Of a stretch of DNA of 57,343 nucleotides, positions 33,038 through 42,238 are shown in pieces (within the stretch, counting starts at the first letter, position 1; each line of letters starts with the position of its first letter). Below the pieces are notes generated by a model. It saw nothing but the letters and a program-made list of their open reading frames with translations. It ran no database searches and was not told the origin of the DNA. Both the position numbers and the translations under genes were made by a program. Source of the stretch: Acidobacteriota bacterium (lineage in GTDB: Bacteria > Acidobacteriota > Aminicenantia > UBA2199); NCBI GenBank assembly GCA_018897435.1, contig JAHIKI010000062.1, forward strand, positions 1 through 57,343. Reading direction: 5' to 3'.

Positions 33038-35062
33038 ATGAGAATCAACATTGATTACCTGCGGAAATTCATTTCCTTTGAGCAGGACACGAAGGCCTTG
33101 CAAGATTTGCTGACTGTTAGCGGTTTGGAAGTGGCTGAGGTCATGACTGTCGAAGGCCAGACCGTTTTTGAGATCGAGATCACCCCCAACCGACCCGATT
33201 GGCTTTCCCATTATGGCGTAGCCCGGGAAATCGCAGCCGCGAACGGGCAGGCGCGTTTCTTGCCCCTGATGGTTGACGGAATAGCCCTGGTCGGGGGTGA
33301 AAAAAGGTTTGCCATCGCCATCGAAGACGCCTCGGATTGTTGGCGTTATTCCGGTGCCATAGTTCGTGATGTCCGGGTGGGGGAGTCGGATCCCGCCGTG
33401 CAAAAGCTGCTGATCAGCCTTGGTTTGCGGCCGATCAACAATATTGTTGACGTTTCCAACCTGGTGATGATGACCTGCGGACAGCCGCTGCATATTTTTG
33501 ACCTTGGGCAGCTGCAGGGGGAACAGATCCGGGTCCGCCGCGCCAAAAAGAATGAAAAGATCCGCTTGTTGGATGAACGCGAAGTCGCCTTGAACGAGGA
33601 TTTCCTCCTGATCGCCGACGCTTCGCGGCCCCTGGCCCTAGCCGGCATTATGGGCGGTCTGGAATCGGGCATCAGCCCCCGAACCCGCCATATTTTTATC
33701 GAGAGTGCCTGCTTCAATCCGCTGGTCATACGCCGCGCTTCGCGCCTTCTTGGTTTTAAGACAGACGCCAGTTACCGCTTTGAAAGGGGTATGGACGTCG
33801 AAGCCACCATCCCGGCTTTGAAAATGGCTTTGCTCCTGCTCGGCCAGACGCAGCCGCCCTCCTATTTTCAAGATGTCTATCCCCGGCCGCTGCCTCCCAC
33901 GGTGGTCCCTTTGGACAAAGATTACCCCAGCCGGCTGACCGGTATCAATATTGAACCGGAAACCAGTTCGGCCATTTTGCAGCGCCTGGGATTTCAACTG
34001 CAGGACCAGGGCAGCCGCTGGCAGGTGCAGGTGCCCAGCCATCGCGTCGACGTCTCCTGCAAACAGGACCTTGTCGAGGAGATCATCCGCATCCACGGCT
34101 ACGGCCACCTGCAGGCGCAGATGCCGCTGTCGACCAATCCGTTTTTGCGCATCGATCGCGAGCGGGAGATCGTACAGCGCTTGAAGAACCAACTGGCCGC
34201 CAGTGGTTTCAACGAAGTGATCAATTACGTTTTTCAGAGTCCGGAAGAAAACGCGCTGTACGACCCGCAGCTGCCGCCTCTGGCCCTGAAGAATCCTTTG
34301 GGGAAAGATTTTTCCGTGATGAAGAATTCCCTGCTGGCCGGCATGCTGAAGAATACCGCTTTCAACGCCAACCAGTACTGGGAAAGGATCGCCATTTTTG
34401 AAATCGGCAATGTATTCGGCCAGCACGAGGGCAGGATCCTGGAAGAAAAAAAACTGGCCATCAGTGCCTATGGCCTGAAGCAGAAAAAGGATTGGCGCAG
34501 CCGGGAAGAGGCATTCGATTTTTCTTATTTCAAATCCCTGCTGGCCATGCTCGGCAGGCTCATGCGCCTGGACTTCGCTTTTAAAAAGCAAGCGCACCCG
34601 GCTTATATCGACACCTGCAGCTTCGCCATTGAAATTGCCGGCCGGCCGTGCGCTCGGCTCGGGGAAGTGGCCCCTGAGTTCTGCCGCTATTACAAACTGG
34701 AGCGGCCGGTTTTTGCTGCCGAGATCGATCTGCAGGCTTTGGTCGCGGCAGTGGGTGAAAAGCGCTTCAGCGGCACGAATCGTTTTCCGGCCGTGCGCCG
34801 CGATTTCACTTTTCTGATGGCCAAAACCGTCAGTTATGAGGAGTTGCGCTCCTGCCTCGAACGTTTGCAGCCCGAGGTCCTCGAAAGTTTCGAGTTGACC
34901 GATGTTTTTCAGGGACCATCTGTCCCGGCCGACAAGGTCAGCTTTTCCATGGGATTCACCTACCGGGCCCAGGACCGCACCCTGACCGGAGATGAGGTGA
35001 ACGCCATCCATCTGGAATTTACCGCGAAAATGGTGGAACAGATGCATTTAATTCAAAGATAA
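33038..35062 (+). CDS. pheT: phenylalanyl-tRNA synthetase beta chain lacking the tRNA-binding OB domain
   Basis: 674 residues against about 795 in E. coli. B1 begins MRINIDYLRKFISFEQD and runs through TVSGLEVAEVMTVEGQTV straight into FEIEITPNRPDWLSHYGVAR. The EMAP/OB insertion that normally lies between GLE and TPNR (about 110 residues) is absent. The B3/B4 editing region, B5 (RLTGINIEPETSSAILQRLG), the class II-like core and the C-terminal anticodon fold (FPAVRRDFTFLM) are present. It completes the alpha2-beta2 enzyme, starting 3 bases after pheS. Confidence 0.95.
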   Translation: MRINIDYLRKFISFEQDTKALQDLLTVSGLEVAEVMTVEGQTVFEIEITPNRPDWLSHYGVAREIAAANGQARFLPLMVDGIALVGGEKRFAIAIEDASDCWRYSGAIVRDVRVGESDPAVQKLLISLGLRPINNIVDVSNLVMMTCGQPLHIFDLGQLQGEQIRVRRAKKNEKIRLLDEREVALNEDFLLIADASRPLALAGIMGGLESGISPRTRHIFIESACFNPLVIRRASRLLGFKTDASYRFERGMDVEATIPALKMALLLLGQTQPPSYFQDVYPRPLPPTVVPLDKDYPSRLTGINIEPETSSAILQRLGFQLQDQGSRWQVQVPSHRVDVSCKQDLVEEIIRIHGYGHLQAQMPLSTNPFLRIDREREIVQRLKNQLAASGFNEVINYVFQSPEENALYDPQLPPLALKNPLGKDFSVMKNSLLAGMLKNTAFNANQYWERIAIFEIGNVFGQHEGRILEEKKLAISAYGLKQKKDWRSREEAFDFSYFKSLLAMLGRLMRLDFAFKKQAHPAYIDTCSFAIEIAGRPCARLGEVAPEFCRYYKLERPVFAAEIDLQALVAAVGEKRFSGTNRFPAVRRDFTFLMAKTVSYEELRSCLERLQPEVLESFELTDVFQGPSVPADKVSFSMGFTYRAQDRTLTGDEVNAIHLEFTAKMVEQMHLIQR

Positions 35063-35073
35063 GGAGTACGAAG

Positions 35074-35277
35074 ATGAGTTTCAAAGAGTTCGATAAACTT
35101 GAAGAAAAGATCAACCGCTTGATTGCCGGACTGAAAGCCCTGCGGGATGAAAACCAGAAGTTGAAAAAGGAATTGCAGGGAGTCAAGCAAGATTCTTCCC
35201 AGCGTGACAGTGAAAAGAGCGAGATCCGCAAAAAAATCGCTTCGCTGATCGACCTGGTTGATTCGATCGGGGAATAA
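35074..35277 (+). CDS. small coiled-coil protein (ZapB-like)
   Basis: 67 residues, nearly all heptad-patterned coiled coil (FKEFDKLEEKINRLIAGLKA, LRDENQKLKKELQG) and no hydrophobic helix. AAGGAG precedes it, and its stop overlaps the start of zapA by one base. Size, coiled coil and partnership with zapA suggest a ZapB-type divisome protein, but sequence identity to ZapB is not evident. Confidence 0.65.
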   Translation: MSFKEFDKLEEKINRLIAGLKALRDENQKLKKELQGVKQDSSQRDSEKSEIRKKIASLIDLVDSIGE

Positions 35278-35582
35278 TGTCCAGAGAAATTGAAGTTCAG
35301 ATCACCGGCAAGAAATTCGTTTTTCAGCTGGCCGACGATGTCCAGCCAGAGGAATTCCTGCAGGTGGTTGAATATGTGGAAAACAAGATCAACAAAATCA
35401 AGAGCAGGATGAACGAATTGGACTCCCTGAAATTGGGATTGTTAACTTCGATAAACATTGCCCAGGACCTGTTTTCTTTGAAAAAGGAAAATGCGAAACT
35501 GGCGCAGATACTTGGGAGAATCGACACGTTGTTGTCGCCTGAAAGTGAGGATGGAAAGTTAACTGTCAGTTTGTCATCCTGA
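35277..35582 (+). CDS. zapA: cell division protein ZapA
   Basis: 101 residues. SREIEVQITGKKFVFQLADD matches the N-terminal beta part of ZapA. The central EYVENKINKIKSRMNEL and the LKLGLLTSINIAQDLFSLKK helix form the dimer/tetramer coiled coil. It bundles FtsZ filaments at the Z ring. Located right before rny, a common order in several phyla. Confidence 0.85.
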   Translation: MSREIEVQITGKKFVFQLADDVQPEEFLQVVEYVENKINKIKSRMNELDSLKLGLLTSINIAQDLFSLKKENAKLAQILGRIDTLLSPESEDGKLTVSLSS

Positions 35583-35597
35583 AAAAGGAGGAAGACA

Positions 35598-37151
35598 ATG
35601 TCCGAGATCGCTTTTTTGCTGTTCGGCATTTTACTGGGCGGCGGTGCGATATTTTTATTTAAAAAGAAGATCTTTGCCGGTGAATACAAAAAAGTACAGG
35701 TTTATAAAAATCAACTGGAGGCCAGGAACCTGGAAGAACTGGAGCGGGCCAAGAAACAATCCCTGCTTGAGGTGAAGGAAGAATTCGCCGAATGGAAGAA
35801 CGAATACAACAGCCGGCACAACGAAAAAATCAACCGCCTGAATGTCATGGAGAAACGTCTTATCCAGAAGGAAGAAAATCTGGACAAGCGCTACACCAAC
35901 CTGGAAAACAAAGAAAAGGATTTAAAGAAAAAAGAAAGGGACTTGGCCATTCAGGAAGAGGAAAACGCGGCCGTAAAAAGCAGCGTCAACAAACTTTATG
36001 AAGAGCAGCAGCTGAAGTTGGAAAAAATATCCGGGCTTTCCGTTCAGGAGGCTAAGGAATTGATCATCAAGCAATATGAAAGTGAAGCCAGGCTCGAATC
36101 GGCGCAAAGATTGAAACTGATCGAAGAAGAGTTAAAGGAAAAAAGCCAACAACTGGCCAAGGATGTAATTTCCAACGCTGTGCAGCGTATCGCGACCGAG
36201 CACGTGGTTTCCTCTTCGGTTACGGTCATCGATCTGCCTTCGGATGAGATGAAGGGCCGGATCATCGGCCGCGAAGGCAGGAATATACGCGCCCTGGAAA
36301 ATGCCACGGGAGTGGATTTCATCGTCGACGACACCCCGGAAGCGATCCTGGTCTCTTCTTTCGATCCCATCCGCCGCGAAATTGCCAAGCAGGCCATTGA
36401 AACGCTGATCGCAGACGGACGCATCCATCCGGCCCGGATCGAAGAGGTCGTCGACCGCATCAAGGGCAATTTCGATACTTACCTGCGCAAGCAAGGCGAA
36501 GCCGCGGTCACGGAGCTCGGAATCAGGGATCTGAACACTGAGCTGTATTTCTACCTGGGCAAGCTGAAATTCAGGACTTCCTTCGGCCAGAACGTGCTGG
36601 AGCATTCCAAGGATGTGGCCATGATCGCCGCCATGCTGGCCCGCGAGATCGGCGCCAATGTCAATATCTGCAAGCGCGCCGGTTTGCTGCATGACGTGGG
36701 CAAGGCCATTGACCGCGAAACCGAAGGCACGCACACGTCGTTGTCAGTTGACCTTACCAAGAAGTTCGGAGAATCCACAGCGGTCCAGGACGCCATCGCC
36801 TCTCACCACATGGACACCGAGTTCACTTCTATCGAAGCGGTCCTGATCCAGGCCGCGGACAGCATTTCCGCCGCCCGGCCCGGGGCCAGGCGCGAGATCC
36901 TGGAAACCTACATCAAGAGGTTGGAGAAACTGGAAGAACTGAGTAAATCCTTTGCCGGGGTGACCAAGGCCTTCGCCTTGCAGGCCGGGCGCGAGATCCG
37001 CGTCATCGTTAACGCCAACGAGCTCGATGACAACCGTACCTTTCTGATCTGCAAGGACATCGCCAAAAAAATCCAGGAAGAGATGGAATATCCAGGACAG
37101 ATCAAGGTTTCCGTGATCAGAGAAGTGCGGGCCATCGAATATGCCAAGTAA
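35598..37151 (+). CDS. rny: ribonuclease Y
   Basis: 517 residues. N-terminal membrane helix (IAFLLFGILLGGGAIFLF), long coiled coil (about 30-200), KH domain (RIIGREGRNIRALENATGVD) and HD phosphohydrolase domain (LEHSKDVAMIAAMLAREIG and AGLLHDVGKAID). It is the membrane-bound endoribonuclease starting mRNA decay in bacteria lacking RNase E dominance. AAGGAGG lies before the ATG. It overlaps ymdB by 11 bases. Confidence 0.96.
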   Translation: MSEIAFLLFGILLGGGAIFLFKKKIFAGEYKKVQVYKNQLEARNLEELERAKKQSLLEVKEEFAEWKNEYNSRHNEKINRLNVMEKRLIQKEENLDKRYTNLENKEKDLKKKERDLAIQEEENAAVKSSVNKLYEEQQLKLEKISGLSVQEAKELIIKQYESEARLESAQRLKLIEEELKEKSQQLAKDVISNAVQRIATEHVVSSSVTVIDLPSDEMKGRIIGREGRNIRALENATGVDFIVDDTPEAILVSSFDPIRREIAKQAIETLIADGRIHPARIEEVVDRIKGNFDTYLRKQGEAAVTELGIRDLNTELYFYLGKLKFRTSFGQNVLEHSKDVAMIAAMLAREIGANVNICKRAGLLHDVGKAIDRETEGTHTSLSVDLTKKFGESTAVQDAIASHHMDTEFTSIEAVLIQAADSISAARPGARREILETYIKRLEKLEELSKSFAGVTKAFALQAGREIRVIVNANELDDNRTFLICKDIAKKIQEEMEYPGQIKVSVIREVRAIEYAK

Positions 37152-37956
37152 AAAAGTCCGGCTCATCCTGATCGGCGACGTGGTTGGTCGCTTCGGCCGC
37201 AAATTCGTCCAGGCGGTCCTGCCGCTGATCAAAGCCAAATTCAGTCCCGACGTGGTGATCGCCAACGGTGAAAATTCGGCCGGCGGCATGGGCATCATCA
37301 AACGTACAGCTGACGAATTGTTTGAAACCGGGGTCAATGTCCTGACCGGAGGTAACCATATCTGGGATAAAAAAGAAGCCTTGGAACTGTTGAAAACGGA
37401 AAAACGTATTCTCAGACCTCTGAACTATCATTTCTCCACGCCGGGCAACGGCTCCATGGTCTACAAAACCGCTGAGGGTTACCCGGTGGTGATCATCAGC
37501 CTGCAGGGACGGGTGTTCATGGAACCGGTGGTGGACAACCCGTTCACAACCATAGACGAATTTTTAAAAAAGAATTCCCACCCGATCGTGCTGGTCGATT
37601 TTCATGCCGAGGCCACGGCCGAAAAACAGGCTATGGGGTTTTTTCTTGACGGCCGGGTCAGCGCCGTACTGGGCACCCACACGCACGTACCCACCGGCGA
37701 CGCCCGCATCCTGGAAAACGGCACGGCCTACCAAACCGATGTCGGCATGACCGGCGCCCTGGATTCGATCATCGGCATGAAACGCGAACCCATAATCAGC
37801 AAGTTCTACAACGGTATCCACCAGAAATTCGAAGTGGCCGGCGGCAACCAGGTGCTGGACATGACCCTGGTCGACGTCGACGCAACAAGCGGCAAAGCGC
37901 TGTATATCGAGGCCTGCCGCTACCACGAGGCGACTTACGGCCAGCAGCTTGCCTGA
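37141..37956 (+). CDS. ymdB: YmdB-family metallophosphoesterase
   Basis: 271 residues. It has LIGDVVGRFGRK, NGENSAGG, the NHIWDKKE pattern, VDFHAEATAEKQ and GTHTHVPTGDARIL, the metal ligands of the TIGR00282 family. Its B. subtilis relative is a 2',3'-cAMP phosphodiesterase needed for biofilm decisions. Overlap with rny and conserved adjacency in other bacteria suggest a link to RNA turnover. It is the last gene of the hup superoperon. Confidence 0.94.
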   Translation: MPSKKVRLILIGDVVGRFGRKFVQAVLPLIKAKFSPDVVIANGENSAGGMGIIKRTADELFETGVNVLTGGNHIWDKKEALELLKTEKRILRPLNYHFSTPGNGSMVYKTAEGYPVVIISLQGRVFMEPVVDNPFTTIDEFLKKNSHPIVLVDFHAEATAEKQAMGFFLDGRVSAVLGTHTHVPTGDARILENGTAYQTDVGMTGALDSIIGMKREPIISKFYNGIHQKFEVAGGNQVLDMTLVDVDATSGKALYIEACRYHEATYGQQLA

Positions 37957-38130
37957 GGAATAAGGCTTCCCGCTGTATTCAATATAGGAATTTGATAAAA
38001 ATTTCTTAGGTATGGATGGCATTTTCACCTATTCGTGTCCCACGTTGCCTGAAGTCACAAAGTCAAGCATCGTCCCCAGATTTCCTATTTGATTTTTTTT
38101 TGGGAACCGCTTAAAATTCCCTTATGATTA

Positions 38131-38160
38131 ACAGGAATTTTCTATAAGCAAAATTCCTGT
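38131..38160. promoter_or_regulatory. perfect 11-bp inverted repeat upstream of the next gene
   Basis: ACAGGAATTTT (38131-38141), 8-base loop, AAAATTCCTGT (38150-38160), 25 bases before the ATG of the 451-residue protein. No T tract follows. It may be an operator or a leader hairpin. Bases 37957-38130 show no gene. Confidence 0.5.
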
Positions 38161-38185
38161 TGGGAGCGAAGGAAAAGGAGGATAC

Positions 38186-39541
38186 ATGAGTTTCCTTTAT
38201 CGAGCCTTCTTCCGTGCCGCTAATTGGCTGGCTTTGGGCATACTGATCATTGTCTTTCTGTGGCCAAACATTCGCAGCCAGGGCGCAATTCTTCAGATTC
38301 CGGCATTATCCATATTCAAGGATGATGTCATCGGTTTCAGTGTCAAACGGCCAGGCGGCTGGCGGCTGCGCTATACCACGGGTGTTATTGCCATCCTCAA
38401 GGATGACCAGGCCAGGGAGGGTGTCCTGATCTACCCGGTAAAGCCGAAAGCAGGTTTCATACTCCAGGATTTTCTGACCAGCTATCTCAATATTCTGAAG
38501 ATGTCTTCGAACCGAACGTCAAGGATCGAATTCTCGAACCTCGCGGCCGACCGGTTCCGGGCCACGGCCCAGGTAACGGGCATGATGGCCGGCACACCGG
38601 TCTCCGGTTTGGCGGAAGCCGCTGCCAGGCCTCCGGATTATGTTCTGACAATTATCTGGGCCCCAGCCACAGAGTTTGCCGCCAAGCGGGCTGGATTGCA
38701 GGCCATCGCCGCCAGCTACCAGCGCACGCCCGGGGTCGCCCTGGTCAGGCTTAAGGGGAAATATTTCGAGACCATGGCCCCTAAAGGGTGGCGGATCATG
38801 GAGGAATCATCCAACTCGGTCAATTTCACCAATGCCGCAGGAGACGCCGGGGTGTTGTCGGGGTATAGCGATTTCGGAAGTGATTCCGCGCCCATGACGA
38901 TTCCCCGCCTCTTTGCGGCCGTGACCAAGCCGTGTTATCCCGGCCAGAAACCCTGCTTCAGCATCGCCAAAATCTACAAGCGTCTGGCGGCCGTCGATGC
39001 TCCCGATTTTAGGGATTCTATGGGCAGGACCTGGAAAGCCCGGGCCGAGGAATTCGAGGCGACCCTGGGCGACGCGGCCGTTTCCCGCGTGCACGGAGTG
39101 TTGACCGGCATGGTCATGTGCGGACGCCACGTCACCGGTCTCTACGGCTGGATCATCGTCACGGCGACCAGAATTTCCCGACCCGAGCGCTGGGAAAGTC
39201 AGGCCGCGGCCACGTCCATTGTCCAGGAGAACATCAAAATTATCCGCGCCAGCGAACTGATCACCAAGCGTATCCTGCCCCGCAACAATCCTTACGATTC
39301 CTCGACCATCATGGGCAGCTGGGCTTATAAAAACAAGGTTGACAGCGAACTTTCCGCGAAACGCCAGGAAGCGATCATGGGCTATGAATCTTATCGCACC
39401 CCCGCGGGAGAACGGGTCGATGTCCCGCTTAACTCAATCCCGGGCGGCAATAACCCGCTCTATTTTAACCCGCAGTCGGGACTCCTCTGGAACTCCACTC
39501 TGAACCCGCCCCCGCAAGGATACGTCATCCTGAAGCGCTAA
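38186..39541 (+). CDS. membrane-anchored two-domain protein of unknown function
   Basis: 451 residues. A single N-terminal helix (about 11-28) is followed by two related domains. The first begins IGFSVKRPGGWRLRY (about 50) and the second YFETMAPKGWRIME (about 194), the pattern of PsbP/DUF1795-like beta-sandwich folds. A proline-rich unfolded tail ends it (residues about 385-451, with NPPPQGY). AAAGGAGG precedes the start. It probably faces the periplasm. A strong inverted repeat stands before it. No catalytic motif is visible and I do not recognise a named family. Confidence 0.75.
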   Translation: MSFLYRAFFRAANWLALGILIIVFLWPNIRSQGAILQIPALSIFKDDVIGFSVKRPGGWRLRYTTGVIAILKDDQAREGVLIYPVKPKAGFILQDFLTSYLNILKMSSNRTSRIEFSNLAADRFRATAQVTGMMAGTPVSGLAEAAARPPDYVLTIIWAPATEFAAKRAGLQAIAASYQRTPGVALVRLKGKYFETMAPKGWRIMEESSNSVNFTNAAGDAGVLSGYSDFGSDSAPMTIPRLFAAVTKPCYPGQKPCFSIAKIYKRLAAVDAPDFRDSMGRTWKARAEEFEATLGDAAVSRVHGVLTGMVMCGRHVTGLYGWIIVTATRISRPERWESQAAATSIVQENIKIIRASELITKRILPRNNPYDSSTIMGSWAYKNKVDSELSAKRQEAIMGYESYRTPAGERVDVPLNSIPGGNNPLYFNPQSGLLWNSTLNPPPQGYVILKR

Positions 39542-39553
39542 GCCGTTGACCGA

Positions 39554-39910
39554 TTAATCGCATATCTGATTGCAGTTGCGCACGCGGTTCAGGCAGTGCT
39601 GGAAGACTCTCGTATACATCCATTTTCTGTTTTTATCGGGCCATTGGCGCGCGCTATGGAAGATGCGCAAGATTTCAAGGCGGTTGCCTTTTACGCGGTA
39701 GATCACGATATAGGGCGTCCCGGCGACAACCAATTCCCGGGTTTTCGCGACTCGTCCGGCCTTGCCCAACGCGGGATTCATTGATAGCAATTCAACTGCT
39801 TCTAAGACCTTATTGATCTCACTTGCGGCTGCCGGTGGATTGTCAAAGCTGATAAACTCATAGGACTCTTCTAAATCTATAGCTGCTTTTTCCAGCCAGC
39901 ATATTTTCAA
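39554..39910 (-). CDS. RelE/ParE-family toxin with C-terminal extension
   Basis: 118 residues. MKICWLEKAAIDLEESYEFI, the NPALGKAGRVAKTRELVVAG pattern, YIVIYRVKGNRLEILRIFHS and ARQWPD are diagnostic of ParE/RelE toxins. The usual protein ends at about residue 95 near RQWP, while this one goes on for some 22 residues. It lies 2 bases downstream of the antitoxin gene. ParE-type toxins poison gyrase and RelE types cleave mRNA on the ribosome; the choice is not certain. Confidence 0.9.
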   Translation of the reverse strand: MKICWLEKAAIDLEESYEFISFDNPPAAASEINKVLEAVELLSMNPALGKAGRVAKTRELVVAGTPYIVIYRVKGNRLEILRIFHSARQWPDKNRKWMYTRVFQHCLNRVRNCNQICD

Positions 39911-39912
39911 GG

Positions 39913-40173
39913 TTATTTCCCTTTCCGTCGCGCCATTCGTGCTTTCATTTTCTTCACCACAACATCATGCTCGATAAATTTGGCCTGAGGTGAATCGGCT
40001 TCTTTTACCGCCTCCTGGATCGCTTGTATTTGCCATTCTTGAGTGGTTACGAACTCTTCTATGGCTTTGGCTGCCAAATAAGCTTTGCTGCGATCGGTAG
40101 CTTGGGCTAAATCTTCAAGTTTGTTCTTTATGGTTTCGGGCAACCTGATGGTCATGGTTGATGTTTGTCCCAT
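39913..40173 (-). CDS. ribbon-helix-helix antitoxin (ParD/CopG type)
   Basis: 86 residues. TSTMTIRLPETIKNKLEDLA begins with the MTIRLP beta strand of ribbon-helix-helix DNA binders, followed by RSKAYLAAKAIEEFVTTQEW. The basic C-terminal part (KKMKARMARRKG) would wrap the toxin. CTCCT on the plus strand gives AGGAG 6 bases before the ATG. It should repress its own promoter with the toxin. Confidence 0.9.
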   Translation of the reverse strand: MGQTSTMTIRLPETIKNKLEDLAQATDRSKAYLAAKAIEEFVTTQEWQIQAIQEAVKEADSPQAKFIEHDVVVKKMKARMARRKGK

Positions 40174-40190
40174 TGTGTTCTCCTGTGTAC

Positions 40191-40218
40191 ATTATAGTAT
40201 AATAAATACAATTTACAA
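40191..40218 (-). promoter_or_regulatory. autoregulated promoter of the toxin-antitoxin pair
   Basis: On the reverse strand TTGTAA (40218-40213), 16 bases, TATAAT (40196-40191). The -10 box is part of a 13-bp perfect palindrome ATTATA-G-TATAAT (40191-40203), a likely antitoxin operator. Confidence 0.65.
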
Positions 40219-40361
40219 CTTTTATTTAAAATAAGTCTGCCGATATTGTCATTTTTGATATGGGTCGGGACTTACGATTATTTTTATTGACATTTGTCGC
40301 AATCACTCCTACAATCCTTTTCAGGTGCAGAAATCATACGTTTTTCGATCGGTTAGCGGAT

Positions 40362-41390
40362 ATGCAGCGTAAAATAATTAAAATTTCAGCCTTCATCTGC
40401 GTGGGCATGTTCCTCTATTTTGTTATCCGCGCCAACCCACGCGAGCTTCTCCTCATCCTCGGCCGCCTCTCGCTGCTGGGCATCGCCTGCCTACTGTCGC
40501 TGCGCATTTTGTTCTGGATGCTGCGTACCCTGTGCTGGCGGATCGTTCTCAGGCAATGCAGCGCCAGCCGCATATCCTTTTTCACCCTGCTCTGGGCCGA
40601 ATTGGCCGGGCATGCGGTGGGACATTTTACCCCGTCGGCCAAGTTGGGAGGCGATGTCATGCGGGCCATGATGGTCGGCCCTGTTCCCAAGAACCAATCT
40701 CTGGCCTCGGTCGTACTGGACAAGTCCATCGAGCTGATGGCCACCGTCCTGATGATGAGCCTGGGTTTGTTCATCGCGCTGGCCCGCATCCGCATGGCCG
40801 CCATGCAGCGCATCCTGTTTTTATCGCTGACCGCCGCGGCCGTTGTCCTGATTTTTTTATTTTTTCGCCGGCAAAAAAAGGGGCTGTTTATCTGGATCCT
40901 GGAGATCTTGAAAAAATTGCGCATCAAATCCAAGTACCTGGAAGCCAAGAGGGAACGGCTGATCGAGACCGACGTGATTATTGCCGACTTCTATTCCCAC
41001 CACCGCCGGTCGTTCCTGCGCGTGTTCATGCTGTATATCGCCATAATCCTGCTTTGGGCGGTGGAGATGCACCTGACATTTCTCTTTATCGGCATGCGCG
41101 AGATCACCCCAATGAAAAGTTTTCTGATCACCACCCTGGGCATCTTGGCCAACATCGTGCCGGTGATCCCGGCCGGCATCGGCATCTATGAAATGACCTT
41201 CATGTCGGTGTTCGCCATCCTGCGCATCCCGCAAAAATCCGGCATCGCGGTAATCCTGGTGCGGCGGTTGCTGAATTTGCTCTTGGCGGTCAGCGGTCTT
41301 ATCCCCATGCTGCGGATGAAATCACGCCCGCCTGTCAATGAGGACGCCACTGTCACTCCTCTCTCCTCCCCGACAGTAAAAATCGGCTGA
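40362..41390 (+). CDS. UPF0104/LPG-synthase-type membrane protein (flippase-like)
   Basis: 342 residues from ATG 40362; an earlier in-frame ATG (40260) adds 34 residues that do not fit the family. Many hydrophobic helices. GHAVGHFTPSAKLGGDVMRAMMVG and IGIYEMTFMSVFAIL are typical of UPF0104, related to the transmembrane domain of lysylphosphatidylglycerol synthases but without the synthase domain. Relatives take part in membrane lipid or glycolipid translocation. The gene stands alone, divergent from the toxin-antitoxin operon. Confidence 0.85.
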   Translation: MQRKIIKISAFICVGMFLYFVIRANPRELLLILGRLSLLGIACLLSLRILFWMLRTLCWRIVLRQCSASRISFFTLLWAELAGHAVGHFTPSAKLGGDVMRAMMVGPVPKNQSLASVVLDKSIELMATVLMMSLGLFIALARIRMAAMQRILFLSLTAAAVVLIFLFFRRQKKGLFIWILEILKKLRIKSKYLEAKRERLIETDVIIADFYSHHRRSFLRVFMLYIAIILLWAVEMHLTFLFIGMREITPMKSFLITTLGILANIVPVIPAGIGIYEMTFMSVFAILRIPQKSGIAVILVRRLLNLLLAVSGLIPMLRMKSRPPVNEDATVTPLSSPTVKIG

Positions 41391-41494
41391 AGCGGCAGAT
41401 CAGATTCAAAACCGTTTTGAAAGCGTTATAGCCATTGCGATTACAGGCGAACAGCCAATATCGAGATCCGGCCCCAATGTGTTTCGATTGACCG

Positions 41495-42238
41495 TTATGC
41501 GGGCTTGGATCTCATTGTTGCGCGCAGGAGGAGATTCAGCGCGAACAATGCCAGGACGGGAATGGCATGCCACCAGAAATTCTTGATGGCCCCGTCGTTG
41601 ACCTTGTACTGCTTCACCAGCAAGGACACGGCGTAAAAGAAGATCCAGTAGCAAGTCGTGTTCATTTCCTTGTAGGCGACTTTGGCCAAGCTGAAGGGTC
41701 GGTCGTTCTTCTGGTACAGGGTTAATCTCGGGATCACTTTGGGGACCGCCCGGCGATACTCGCGGTAGTCGTCCCCGAATTGATTCTCGAGGTAGTTTTC
41801 TTCCGAAAGGATGATAAAATAGTAATTAACGATGAAAAAGGCATTGAAGAATGCCAGGGCGGCCGGGCTCGAGTACGCGACCAGGACGCCGTTGTAGATG
41901 AGAAAATTTCCAATGTACAGGGGATTGCGAACGATCGAGTAAACGCCCCTGGTGTTCAGGTTATCGGCCTTGAGATAGTTTTCCCTGCCCGAAGTAAAGG
42001 GCTTCGAGTATCCCACCGAGGCGATCCGCGTCGCGGCGCCGGTCAAAGCGAGCAGGAAACCGAGGATGTTCAGTATGGGATTGAAGCTTCCGGGATCGAC
42101 GGGTTTAAAGATGAAATAAATGAGTAATATGACCGGTACAACGCTGATCGCCCTAAAGCGGAAGCAGGCAGCGCCGATCGCACGCTTGAGATCCGTTTTT
42201 TCATGCCCTGCCGCGCTTTCGTCGGTTGCAATCTTCAT
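41495..42238 (-). CDS. isoprenylcysteine carboxyl methyltransferase-like membrane enzyme
   Basis: 247 residues. Several transmembrane helices. The SAM-site signature GVYSIVRNPLYIGNFLIYNG near residue 108 and the later EENYLENQFGDDYREYRRAV pattern belong to the ICMT/phospholipid methyltransferase family. It probably methylates a lipid or quinone-like substrate; true prenylcysteine proteins are not expected in bacteria. GGAGG is 13 bases upstream. It is convergent with the UPF0104 gene. Confidence 0.88.
   Translation of the reverse strand: MKIATDESAAGHEKTDLKRAIGAACFRFRAISVVPVILLIYFIFKPVDPGSFNPILNILGFLLALTGAATRIASVGYSKPFTSGRENYLKADNLNTRGVYSIVRNPLYIGNFLIYNGVLVAYSSPAALAFFNAFFIVNYYFIILSEENYLENQFGDDYREYRRAVPKVIPRLTLYQKNDRPFSLAKVAYKEMNTTCYWIFFYAVSLLVKQYKVNDGAIKNFWWHAIPVLALFALNLLLRATMRSKPA

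Noticed and set aside
33638-35047. 469-codon open frame opposite pheT
   Set aside because: Antisense shadow of a recognised gene in GC-rich DNA; no motif or ribosome site.
38097-38185. inverted repeat read as a rho-independent terminator of ymdB
   Set aside because: The stem is AT-rich and followed by TTGGGAGCG instead of a T run.
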